From Globodera rostochiensis (Eukaryota > Nematoda > Chromadorea > Rhabditida > Heteroderidae): a stretch of 64,000 bases of DNA. The notes beneath the pieces are model-generated. The model searched no databases. It worked only from the letters and a program-made list of their open reading frames with translations, and was not told where the DNA came from. Below, in pieces: positions 33,104 to 42,518 of this stretch (the first letter of the stretch is position 1; the number at the start of each line of letters is the position of its first letter). Both the position numbers and the translations under genes were made by a program. The stretch covers positions 3,772,056-3,836,055 of the forward strand of contig JAEVLN010000006.1 in NCBI GenBank assembly GCA_018350325.1. Reading direction: 5' to 3'.

Positions 33104-34755
33104 ATGGAAAATCAAGAAATAAAAACCAAGAAAAACAACAAAAAACTTGAACATGAGGGCTGCCTGTACGTCTTCCACATGTTCAACGCCGACAGAGATG
33201 TCAAATTTTGGCGCTGCGAACATCAACGAAGTGATGTCAAATGCCGGGGGCGCGTGCACACATCACTGGACGATGTTGTCCTGAAGACCGTTGGGGAACA
33301 TAACTGCCAGCACAGCGCAGCGAATGTCGCCAAACAGCAAATTGTGACGGGAATCAAGAGACGTGCAGCAGAAACGATGGAAACTCCAGCGGCAATTAGA
33401 GCCCACGCACTTCAACAAATTCCAACGCCAGTCATGTCAAATCTACCGACGAAAAACGCCACCAAAAAAGTAAGTCCAAAAAATGCCATTTCATTAATGT
33501 TTTTTTTGTTTTAGTTGGTGAAGAGGGTCCGTCACGAAATCGATGCGCCACCGCCTGTGCCGGCAAGCATTGAGCAACTCGTAATTCCAGAAGACTACAG
33601 GATCTACAAAAGATCTGCCGCTGTGGAGGAGCCGTTTCTGTTAGCAGATTCGGGGATATATAACGAGGCTGGACGAGAAGGACAAGAACGGTTTCTTTTT
33701 TTTAAATAACAATTAACATCTCCAATTATAGAATCCTGATTTTTGGTCGACAGTCGTTTCGCGACTGGGCATCGGAGATGAAGACGATCTATTGCGACGG
33801 CACATTCGCCATAACGCCGACTCCATTCACGCAAGTCTACGTCATTCTGGCACGGTTAGTTAAGCCCAATTTATAAATGCAACAAAACAAAAAAATGTAG
33901 GCGTGACAAATGGGTGTTCCCGGTCTGTCACTGTTTGCTGACGGCGAAGACACAAGCGACATACGAGCGTATGTTCGATCTGTTGCAGCAGTGTTGGCCA
34001 ATGTTCAAACCGCACGCTGCGGCCATCGACTTCGAGCAGGCCATGGTTGGCGCTCTGAAGGCAAAGCACCCGCAGTGCAACGTCAACTTCTGCCTGTTCC
34101 ATTTAGTCAGGAATATGAAGAAACGGCTAGCTGAACAAGGTCTCACTCACGTAAGTATAAATATGGAAAAAATTGATACGAATTGCCTAAAATTAGCTGT
34201 ACAACACGGATGCTGCATTTTCGCAGTCCGCCCGCATGATAACTTCGCTGGCTTTCTTGCCCATAGCTGACCTGAACCCAGCACTGGCCGCTCTCGAAGA
34301 TTTTCTGCCCGAAAATCTTAATGCAGTGCTCGACTGGTAGGTTTGAATTTCTTATCATTACGACCTGCTTCAACTACAGGTTCGTAATCAACTACATCGG
34401 GAGGCTCCGTCAAAACAACACTCGGGCGCGTCCGTTGTTCCAACCTGAACAGTGGAGTGTGCATCAACGAACGCTTGACGGAACCGACAGGACCAACAAT
34501 TACGCTGAGTCCTACCATCGAACATTGCAACACGCATTTGGCCACACGCACCCCAAGATCTGGACATTTATCGACAAATTGCGTGAACAGCAGAAAATGA
34601 TTGACGTCAACATGGAGCACTTTATCGCCGGCAATGCTCCTCCGCCAAAAGCCAAGAAGTTTCGCGACGCTGACAGGAGGATTCTTTCAATCCTTCAACG
34701 GTACATAAACGCAAAAGCGGCGTTACCTCAAGTTCAAGACGATCACCAGTACATC
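33104..34755 (+). CDS. FLYWCH zinc finger plus MULE-type transposase, interrupted at its 3' end
   Basis: Six exons with matching phases: 33104-33469, 33515-33690, 33732-33854, 33901-34150, 34197-34336 and 34381 onward. Exon 1 has a FLYWCH-like finger ([18 protein letters not shown]...EHNCQHS). Exons 3-4 hold the MULE domain: YCDGTF supplies the first Asp, then [20 protein letters not shown], then [20 protein letters not shown]. Residues [15 protein letters not shown] follow. The product would cut and rejoin element ends in the nucleus. At 34755, after QDDHQYI, the frame enters the LTR and soon stops. The native 3' end lies beyond the LTR element at 39778, where about 18 codons remain open before a stop. 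So the gene is disrupted by the insertion. Confidence 0.85.
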
Positions 34756-34972
34756 TGTTGTGTCCGTGACACACAAAAAGATTTTTATTTATGCAAATAA
34801 TAAATAGAGACAAAGAGGATAAAAATAGGTGTCCGAAATTGGGAGGCGAATAGGAGAAGAAGTGAGGAGGGGAAAACGTCGGGGGTGGACAATGGGCAGC
34901 ATGCCGCTGCAATGGACTCAATCGATAGGTGTTTTCGTGTCAATACACACGACATTTAAATCCACTCCAACA
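34756..34972 (-). repeat. 3' LTR
   Basis: It matches 39556-39772 base for base. It is the 3' LTR because gag-pol reads on the minus strand. Confidence 0.97.
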
Positions 34973-34988
34973 TCTCCCCCTTCAAATT

Positions 34989-37900
34989 TCATTGTCGACC
35001 GGGCGAGAACCGAACAGGTGGTCGCCGTTGACGTTGTGGTCGCGGGGTGTACTCCGGTACTGGCGGACGTGGTGACGGTGGAGGGGTGTGTACATTCGGC
35101 CGCGGACTCGGGGTCCTTTGCTGAATAGGCGTTGCAGCCCTTGGCGGATGTCGGTCGTCTGATCTGTCAACATTTGGAACCACTCCTGACCTACAGGGGG
35201 TAAACCGGCGCAATTGGTTATTGTGCCTAGTGACCGTCGTCCCCAATAGCGGAATGTGCACTTCCCATACCAACGTCTTACCGCCTACGATTTTACCTTC
35301 AAGCCAACGCGGTCTGTTTCGATTACCGTAACTTAACGCGAGGACCGAATCACCAATTTGGAACTGGCGTTCCGTTGCACCATGTCGGCGATCGTATTGC
35401 TGCTTCATGTGCTGGCGATATTGTTGTCGGTTCGCATCCGTGTTGACCGTGCGAGAAGGCTTGAGTAGCGATAACGGACTGCGTAATGTACGACCCAAAA
35501 ATAATTCTGCTGGGGAGAACCCATTTAAAACTTGGCTGGGAGTATTCCTATACGCGAAGAGAAACTCCGAAATCCATTTTTGGTTTTTCGCATGTCCATT
35601 TTTCTTAGCCTGCCGTTTGAATGTGTCAACCATACGTTCGGCTTGACCGTTGCAGTGCGGCTGATAGGGTGGCGAGAAAGTATGCTTAATGCCTTTCTGC
35701 CTGCAGAACGTGGCAAATTCAAACGAAGAAAACGGTGGACCGTTGTCCGAGACGAGTTCACTGGGGAAACCGTATCGGTGGAACACATTGTTCAAAGCTT
35801 CGGTGGTGCTGAACGCCGTTGTCGAATTCATCTGCATGATCTCGGGCCATTTCGACAATGCGTCGACGAGGATCAGATACGTGTTGCCGTCCCAACATGG
35901 ACCTGCAAAGTCAATGTGGACTCTCCCAAAAATACCGTCTGGCGTTGGCCAAGGTCGCAAAGGCGCTTTGGTAGGGAGTTTTGCGGCGAGCTGACACTCC
36001 GTGCAGCTTCGAACCACGTCTTCAATTTCTTGGTCCAGTCCTGGCCAGAAGACATGGCGCCGAGCCAACGCTTTCATTCGCGTGATGCCCGGATGTGCAA
36101 AATGCAGAGTTTTCAGCACTCGCTGGCGTAATGGCCGCGGAATCACAACTCGCGTTCCTGTCAGAAGGGACCCACCCACGCATGTGAGCGTATTACGCCT
36201 CGAAAAGTATGGCATCAATTCGGCGCCCAAACCCTTTTGTGGCCAGCCCGAGCGAACATACGTGACCACCTGCTGCAACAATTCGTCCGCAGCGGTGTGG
36301 TCGCTCACTTCGGTGGCATCCACGGGCAATGGCTCCATGTTCGCGAGATGCACGAACTCCACGACGTCGTCGGCTGCGTCCATTTGATCTGCCGATGTGT
36401 AGGCGATCACAGCTTCTTCGTCGGTCTTCTGAGCGGCAATGAGGCGCGACAGAACGTCCGCCTGGCCAAAATTCTCAGATCTGACATACTGAATTGTGAA
36501 ATCATAATTTGTGAGAATTAAGGCCCAACGCTGCAATCGCGATGCGGTGTAAATGGGGATACCCTTTTTGTTCCCGAAAATAGCCAAAAGAGGCTTATGA
36601 TCCGTTAACAACGTAAACTTGCGACCATAAATCATCCGATGAAATTTTTGGCACGCAAAGATCAGCGCCAAAGCTTCACGTTCGATCTGTGCATAATTGC
36701 GCTCGGCAGGAGAGAGAGCTCGACAAGCGTGCTCTATGACTCGCTCGGTGCCGTCGGGAAACTTGTGGCTTATGGTGGCGCCGATTCCCGATTGACTCGC
36801 ATCAGCAGCGACAATGATCGGTTTTGTCGGGTCATACTGAGTGAGCAGTAAATCCGACTGAAGCACTTCTTTTGCCTTGTCAAAAGCCGCCTGTTGCGCT
36901 TCTCCCCACTCCCACGGAGTGTCTTTCTTCAGGAGAACATCCAACGGACCGCGCAATTCTCGCATCGCCTTAATGAATCTACCGTAGTAGTTTAATGCGC
37001 CCAAGAATGAGCGAAGCGTGCTGAGGTCGGTCGGCGGGGGCATGTCACGAATCGCCGCTGATCGTGCTGGATCGGGGCGGACTCCTTGGTTCGAGACAAT
37101 GTGGCCCAAAAATCTAAGTTCTTTCTTCAAGAAGTGGCATTTTTCCATCTGAATTCGGAAGCCATACTCTTGAATTTTAACAAACAATTGGTGCAATGTC
37201 GTAACGTGCTCCGTCAAGGTATTTGAAGCGATGATCACATCATCGAGGTACGCGAAAACCCCAGGCAGCCCCGCGATCATTTGATCCATAACCTTTTGAA
37301 AAATTGAGGGGGCGGATTTAACCCCAAAAGGAAGGCGCTGGTATGCAAAGAGTCCTCGATGAGTGTTGATGCCAACCAGGGACTTGGAACTTTCATCGAG
37401 TTCCATCTGCAAGTAAGCATCGCGCAAGTCCAGCTGTGAAAAAATTTTGGACCCCCGCAGGGCGTGGAATATATCATCAGTTCGGGGAAGAGGGTGCCTA
37501 TTTAACTCCAGCGCCTCATTTAACCCCGTAGAAAAATCAATGCAAATTCTCACTGCACCGCTTTTCTTCCGGACCGCCAATACCGGAGCTGCCCAACGGG
37601 AAAAGTCGACCGGCTTGATCGCTCCGATTTCCAGTAGTCGGTCCAATTCCTTGTCCACGACGTCCAAAACTCCATGTGGCACCGGTCGGGCTCTGCAAAA
37701 CACGGGCTTCGCCTGTGATTTGAGGTGCAGAGTTGCTTTCGTCTTCGTACAATGTCCGAGACCGGACTGAAAAACACTGGGAAAAGAATTTTTCATTTGC
37801 TCCGCCAATTCGGTTGGGTCGTCTGTGGGTTGCAAAATGGCATGGACGGCTGGTGCTTGTGGGAAGGGAAGGGTCGTGGCAATGGCCAGTTGGGTGGCCT

Positions 37901-39266
37901 GCTCGAACGGGACAATCCAGTCCAATCCCATAATGCTGGGTGCTTTGGTCTTCGTCACTGAACATTCAAGGGTTAATTCCATATCCCTGAACTTAACCTT
38001 GCACTCAAAACTTCCCAACAACCTCAATTTATGACCAGAAAAAGATCCCACCAATTTACCTGCTTTTTGAAATGCCGGACTACCCAAACTTTCCCAAACT
38101 GAATGTTGGAGAATTGTCAAATGAGAGCACGAGTCCGCTGCCAGTGTAATGAATCGCCCATTCACTTGAAGGGGCACCATGATCCATTCTCGACACGGGT
38201 GTACCACACTGAACGTGGAGACGACGGCATGGGACTGCATCCGGGACTGAAAATTGGGGCCACGGGACGGACAAACGGGTCGAATGTGGCCAGTTTGGCC
38301 GCAATGACGGCATTGAACTCCAGCCGGATAGGAACAGTCCGATGTGAAGTGTCTTCCTCCGCAACGCGGACACTTCCGGTCGGCCGATCTCGGAGGCCTG
38401 TCGCTTTGCCTGTCATTTTTCTGTCCAAACTCTTTATTCCCATTAGATTTTCCCAAATTTTGCCGAAAATTTGTGCCCGAATTTTGCCGAAAATTGGTAT
38501 TATTTGGCGGCTTCTTAACTCTCCCATCTCCTAACTTTTGAGGCCTACTCTGAATGGCATGCACTTGTCCTGGGTTTCCAAGTGCGGCCGCTGAGCTTTG
38601 CAGAGACAGAATTGCTCGGCATTCTTCCAAAAGCGTCTCCAATTTGATCGTTCGGGGGGGCGTTGCACTACGGCTCTTCTCCATTTGTCGAAGACACTCA
38701 TGACGGAGGTCCCTATGGGAATCGCCCAAACCCGAAACAAAGATCATACACTTGATCTCCTCTTTGCTCAAGTTCATGTCCGCTCGTTCGCATTTGGCAT
38801 TGACAGTGGCTCCAAAATCCAGAACGCTTTGTGCCGGCGCGCAACAAAGCTGGAAGCACTCGAACTGTCGCACAAAACGGGACTTAATGTCACTAAACAA
38901 GTCCTTAAGTTGAGCAATGACTTCATTAAATTTTAACTCGGTTGGCTTTTTCGGAAGGATTTGCTGTTCAAAACGTATGTAGTCGGTTGGGGAAAGCTTA
39001 CCCAAAATTAACCGAACCTTCATATCCTCGCTAAGAGCTTGTCCGTCTTTAAGGACAAAATCGCCAAACCTTTCAAACCACAAAGCAAACGTTGAGTCAG
39101 CCTCCGGATCATACCGAAAGTCGGGGATCTGTCCGTTGATTTGCGCGTACAATTCTGAATTATTGGCGACTGGCGCCGCATTTTTAGACACCAATGCATT
39201 TAATAAATCAGAAAATTGTTTTTGCTGGGCCTCCATAAGGGCCTTCAACTCTTCTCTAGTCGCCAT
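34989..39266 (-). CDS. gag-pol polyprotein of the LTR retrotransposon
   Basis: A single open frame of 1425 codons. Gag region about residues 40-230; two zinc knuckles at about 297-330 (CPRCGGRHFTSDC and CRHCGQTGHIRPVC); retroviral-type protease near 379, with DSC where DTG/DSG is usual; reverse transcriptase with YLDD near 673; RNase H (VAADAS near 818, LLTDHKPLL near 880); integrase with the HHCC finger at about 1058-1088 and the D, D, E residues in HIDFAGP (about 1117), SDNGPPF (about 1173) and GQAERM (about 1209). The order RT, RNase H, integrase marks the Ty3 group. There are no internal stops or frameshifts, so gag and pol are made as one product or by a mechanism not visible here. It ends 16 nt before the 3' LTR. 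Confidence 0.95.
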   Translation of the reverse strand: MATREELKALMEAQQKQFSDLLNALVSKNAAPVANNSELYAQINGQIPDFRYDPEADSTFALWFERFGDFVLKDGQALSEDMKVRLILGKLSPTDYIRFEQQILPKKPTELKFNEVIAQLKDLFSDIKSRFVRQFECFQLCCAPAQSVLDFGATVNAKCERADMNLSKEEIKCMIFVSGLGDSHRDLRHECLRQMEKSRSATPPRTIKLETLLEECRAILSLQSSAAALGNPGQVHAIQSRPQKLGDGRVKKPPNNTNFRQNSGTNFRQNLGKSNGNKEFGQKNDRQSDRPPRSADRKCPRCGGRHFTSDCSYPAGVQCRHCGQTGHIRPVCPSRGPNFQSRMQSHAVVSTFSVVHPCREWIMVPLQVNGRFITLAADSCSHLTILQHSVWESLGSPAFQKAGKLVGSFSGHKLRLLGSFECKVKFRDMELTLECSVTKTKAPSIMGLDWIVPFEQATQLAIATTLPFPQAPAVHAILQPTDDPTELAEQMKNSFPSVFQSGLGHCTKTKATLHLKSQAKPVFCRARPVPHGVLDVVDKELDRLLEIGAIKPVDFSRWAAPVLAVRKKSGAVRICIDFSTGLNEALELNRHPLPRTDDIFHALRGSKIFSQLDLRDAYLQMELDESSKSLVGINTHRGLFAYQRLPFGVKSAPSIFQKVMDQMIAGLPGVFAYLDDVIIASNTLTEHVTTLHQLFVKIQEYGFRIQMEKCHFLKKELRFLGHIVSNQGVRPDPARSAAIRDMPPPTDLSTLRSFLGALNYYGRFIKAMRELRGPLDVLLKKDTPWEWGEAQQAAFDKAKEVLQSDLLLTQYDPTKPIIVAADASQSGIGATISHKFPDGTERVIEHACRALSPAERNYAQIEREALALIFACQKFHRMIYGRKFTLLTDHKPLLAIFGNKKGIPIYTASRLQRWALILTNYDFTIQYVRSENFGQADVLSRLIAAQKTDEEAVIAYTSADQMDAADDVVEFVHLANMEPLPVDATEVSDHTAADELLQQVVTYVRSGWPQKGLGAELMPYFSRRNTLTCVGGSLLTGTRVVIPRPLRQRVLKTLHFAHPGITRMKALARRHVFWPGLDQEIEDVVRSCTECQLAAKLPTKAPLRPWPTPDGIFGRVHIDFAGPCWDGNTYLILVDALSKWPEIMQMNSTTAFSTTEALNNVFHRYGFPSELVSDNGPPFSSFEFATFCRQKGIKHTFSPPYQPHCNGQAERMVDTFKRQAKKNGHAKNQKWISEFLFAYRNTPSQVLNGFSPAELFLGRTLRSPLSLLKPSRTVNTDANRQQYRQHMKQQYDRRHGATERQFQIGDSVLALSYGNRNRPRWLEGKIVGGKTLVWEVHIPLLGTTVTRHNNQLRRFTPCRSGVVPNVDRSDDRHPPRAATPIQQRTPSPRPNVHTPPPSPRPPVPEYTPRPQRQRRPPVRFSPGRQ

Positions 39267-39555
39267 TTTTCAATTTTGATAGCACAAGAAAAATATTTGC
39301 GGTGAATGAGAGATGACTGACAGTCCAGAGACTAAGAATGACTCAAACTTGGGCTTTACTCGATTTGAAATCGATAACGTTCCTGCACAACCGCCGCGTG
39401 TGGAACCTAATTTTTGCTTTACTCTGATGAACAGAGAAACAACCCTTGGCTAATGACAGATGGGGAATTATATTTGTGTTACGGTTACGTGAAGGTGGCC
39501 GTGGGTGTCGCGTTTTAGGTTCACCACACGTTTTAGTTGGCACGGGCGTCGCCAC

Positions 39556-39772
39556 TGTTGTGTCCGTGACACACAAAAAGATTTTTATTTATGCAAATAA
39601 TAAATAGAGACAAAGAGGATAAAAATAGGTGTCCGAAATTGGGAGGCGAATAGGAGAAGAAGTGAGGAGGGGAAAACGTCGGGGGTGGACAATGGGCAGC
39701 ATGCCGCTGCAATGGACTCAATCGATAGGTGTTTTCGTGTCAATACACACGACATTTAAATCCACTCCAACA
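39556..39772 (-). repeat. 5' LTR
   Basis: Identical to 34756-34972. It should carry the element promoter, as the 5' LTR of a minus-strand element. Confidence 0.97.
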
Positions 39773-40104
39773 ACATCCAAAACCAGATCAATCCCCATTT
39801 GATTATTGAAGTCCTTAGGGGAATTTCCAGCAATTACCGAATGAATTAGTTTGTTTTTTGTTAATTTGTTATTTTGTTGTACAATTGCTTCATCGCCTGA
39901 TAAAATTTTGCTTAGCATTAAAATCTAGAAACATTTTTGTTGGTGGGACTTAGTCGACCTTTTTTGTACTGGGACTCGACCGGCCAGACGCAAACGGCCA
40001 GACGCAAACGGCCCTGAGACGCAAACGGCCAGACGCAAACGGCCAGACGCAAACGGCCAGACGCAACTGGCCAGACGCAAACGACCCCTACTCACATATT
40101 TGTG

Positions 40105-41640
40105 CCTATTTTGACTTACATTTTAACTACATTATGCCAAATATTCAAATTGGGCATTTTTTAAATTAATTTTTCCATAAACCACAAAAAATTAGCAAAA
40201 AAGTCCACAAAGCTCCCGAAAACCCACAAAAAGCAGCATTGGACTTTGAAAAAACCACAAAAAGCTGCTAAAGCAGCAGATATCGAATGGCCGGACAAAA
40301 TCACCTCGTGGAGTGGCACATCGGACACCGCAGACCAATTGAAACGGACGGTTTTCAGGTTTTTTATGTCTGAAAATTTTTATGGCTAATATGGGTTGGT
40401 TTGTTTTTTTATGCTAAAAAATTGTCGAAAAATATGTTATCCGATGCGCTGATTATTAGGGATTTCGTTAGGATTAGGCCTAAGCCTAATAAACCTTTAA
40501 GCTCAGGTTGGTTTAGGCCTAAGCCTAATAAACCCTCATCTAACTCCCCCCCCCCTCACTCATTTTATCTGGACAGGCATTCTGACATAGGTAAATTAAA
40601 TTTTCGATAATTTGAATTTTTTTTTCGAAAAATTGTTCCAATTCGGGTCAACAGGGGATTCAAAACAAGACCAAAAACTTGTGATTAGTAAATTTCCACT
40701 TGAAACGCAGAAGCATCTCCATTGACATGCGGCCGATATGTTTGTTTGTCCGGCGATAACTGTTGGAAATAATTCCGGTAAATTTTATTTTGGAATAACT
40801 TCTTAATATGGTCACAACTCAAAAAGCGTTAAATCATAGACCAATCGACTCCGCTCTAAGCCTAAAGCACGAATCTGCAAAAATTTTTGCGCGGACGCAA
40901 TTATGAAGAAAGTTATGGGCCCTCAAAGTTGGCCAAAAACCATAGGAGGGACCCTTTTGGGCAAAATTTTTGTAAAAAATTTTTATTCCAAAAATTGTCT
41001 GAAAACCTAAGCAATGGTGGTAGACCTAAGCCTAATGAACCTCTAAGTCTCTACATTTTCTCCTGTTATTCTGATAACATATCTTCAGACAATTTTTAGA
41101 ATAAAAAAATTTCCTACACATTTGACTAAAAGGGTCACCCCTATAGATTTTTGGCCAACTTTGTGAAGCTGTATCTCAGCTCATAGTTGTTGCCGCAGCC
41201 TAAAATTGATACCATTCGATTTCTCTCATCAAGCGGAGTCGAATGATATATAAAATGAGCCAAACCCTCAGATGGCAGTAGTGCATTTTTTGAATATTCT
41301 AGCTTTTTGGGTTCATGCATAATAATTTTTACGTTTCTGAAATTTCTAAAAAATGTTAAAATTTGGGTTTGGTGTTCGACATTGCAAAATCTGAGCTCGG
41401 ATTCGTGTTCTACGTAGATTCCGGTCAGTTTGACGCGGAAAACATGCATTCTAAATTTATAAAAAAAAATTTTTTCCATAGGCATAGGGGCCCTCCTAAT
41501 TTCTTCTCATCTTGGGTTTTTGAGCAAGCTTCATTGTGTTTTGTGGAAAGTGATTTTGAAGCAAACAGACGAAAAGCCCAAAATACACTCCCTAAGAATC
41601 GACTTTTTTACGTTTGACCCCCGCGAAAAAATCAGGGACG
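40105..41640. repeat. Repeat-derived stretch with GGTTTAGGCCTAAGCCTAATAAACC words and an inverted repeat
   Basis: The word taggcctaagcctaataaacc is present twice at 40475-40535 and once, diverged, at 41019-41045. An inverted pair (caaagttggccaaaaacc near 40923 and ggccaactttg near 41155, with aaaattgtctg matched between) frames 40915-41165. No gene supported. Confidence 0.55.
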
Positions 41641-41644
41641 TAGC

Positions 41645-41715
41645 CAGGGGGGGGGTGGGGGGGGGGAATTCCCCCCCCCCCGAAATGAAATTTCAGAAAA
41701 AAAAAAAAAGAGGGG
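41645..41715. repeat. Poly-G, poly-C and poly-A runs
   Basis: A G-rich run, a C11 run and an A12 run follow each other. These are likely to be length-variable and error-prone in assembly. Similar runs are at 43680-43699 (G) and 57007-57020 (C). Confidence 0.9.
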
Positions 41716-41796
41716 GGACCCTATTGTTTTACACTTTTACAACTTTTTGATCAATTTTCTTAACAAATTGCCATCAAAAATCAAAAAAATTTTCCC

Positions 41797-41820
41797 GGCG
41801 GCGCCTATCGGCACCGCCGG
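41797..41820 (+). repeat. Copy 3 of the GGCGGCGCCTATCGG palindromic motif
   Basis: Nearly identical to the copy at 3485-3508 and preceded by the same kind of tcaaaaaaattttccc context. Confidence 0.6.
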
Positions 41821-42518
41821 GCCGCTCCTGGCGCTCAAATGGGAATGCCATCTGAGCGCCGCGCTCAGATGGATCAATTCCCCCCTCCGAAATTTTTTTC
41901 TAGCTAAGTCCCTGGAAAAAATGTTTCTAAATTTTGTTAAGGTCGATGTTGGATTGGACGGGCGCTTGACCATAACGTCGGAAATGCATTTTCGAAAGGA
42001 ATATGGGCCAAGTTGGTCCCCGAGGCGCCGCCAAGAAAAGTTGATTTACAACAAAAATTTTAAATTACGCTAATTTTTGAAGCTTTTGTGAATGGGAGAG
42101 GAATTTTTTTTTTGAAGATTTTAACTTCAAATTGTACAAATCAAAAGCAGCACTTTTTTTTTTTGGGAAATCCTCAATTTTGTCTAAAAAAATTAAGAAT
42201 TTTTCATAAAAGTTCTAAAAAAGCCAAAAAAAATATGGTGAGTGTGAATATGTTACTCTCTCTCCTATGTCTCTGATCTTATTTTTCATTTTGTAAATTT
42301 TGAATGCTGGTTTGAATCAAATGTCCAATCGATCCATAATTAATAATAATATAAATAAATGCAAAGGAATGGTTGTACTCTTTTTCAAAATGTGTGGGGT
42401 TTTTTCATTTGTTAAACTCTCTAGTAAAATTGAGAAATTTATCCTTTTTTTTTTCAAAATAACATTTTAATGAACATAAATAATTCAGTAAAATCACAGA
42501 AAATTGGGCTAAAATTGT

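Larger units (their letters stand above)
34756..39772 (-). mobile_element. Full-length Ty3-type LTR retrotransposon
   Basis: Two 217-bp LTRs starting TG and ending CA (34756-34972 and 39556-39772) are identical at every base by inspection. The 5-bp ACATC duplication is at 34751-34755 and 39773-39777. On the minus strand, TGGCGACGCCCGTG follows the 5' LTR as a candidate primer-binding site, and a polypurine tract GAAGGGGGAGA precedes the 3' LTR. The internal gag-pol is open. Identical LTRs and an intact frame imply a very recent insertion. Confidence 0.97.
32894..40093. mobile_element. Mutator-like element (MULE), split by an LTR retrotransposon
   Basis: Terminal inverted repeats of about 150 bp are themselves built from GGCCGTTTGCGTCTGGCC units (left 32894-33045, right about 39945-40093) and end in matching GTACAAAAAAGG..GACTAAGTC. 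The 9-bp ACATATTTG flanks both ends exactly (32885-32893 and 40094-40102), the duplication size of MULEs. Inside is a FLYWCH plus MULE transposase gene on the plus strand. Removing the LTR element gives an original length of about 2.18 kb. Confidence 0.85.

Noticed and set aside
35407..38936. Plus-strand frames opposite gag-pol
   Set aside because: They are antisense shadows of the intact minus-strand retrotransposon frame.
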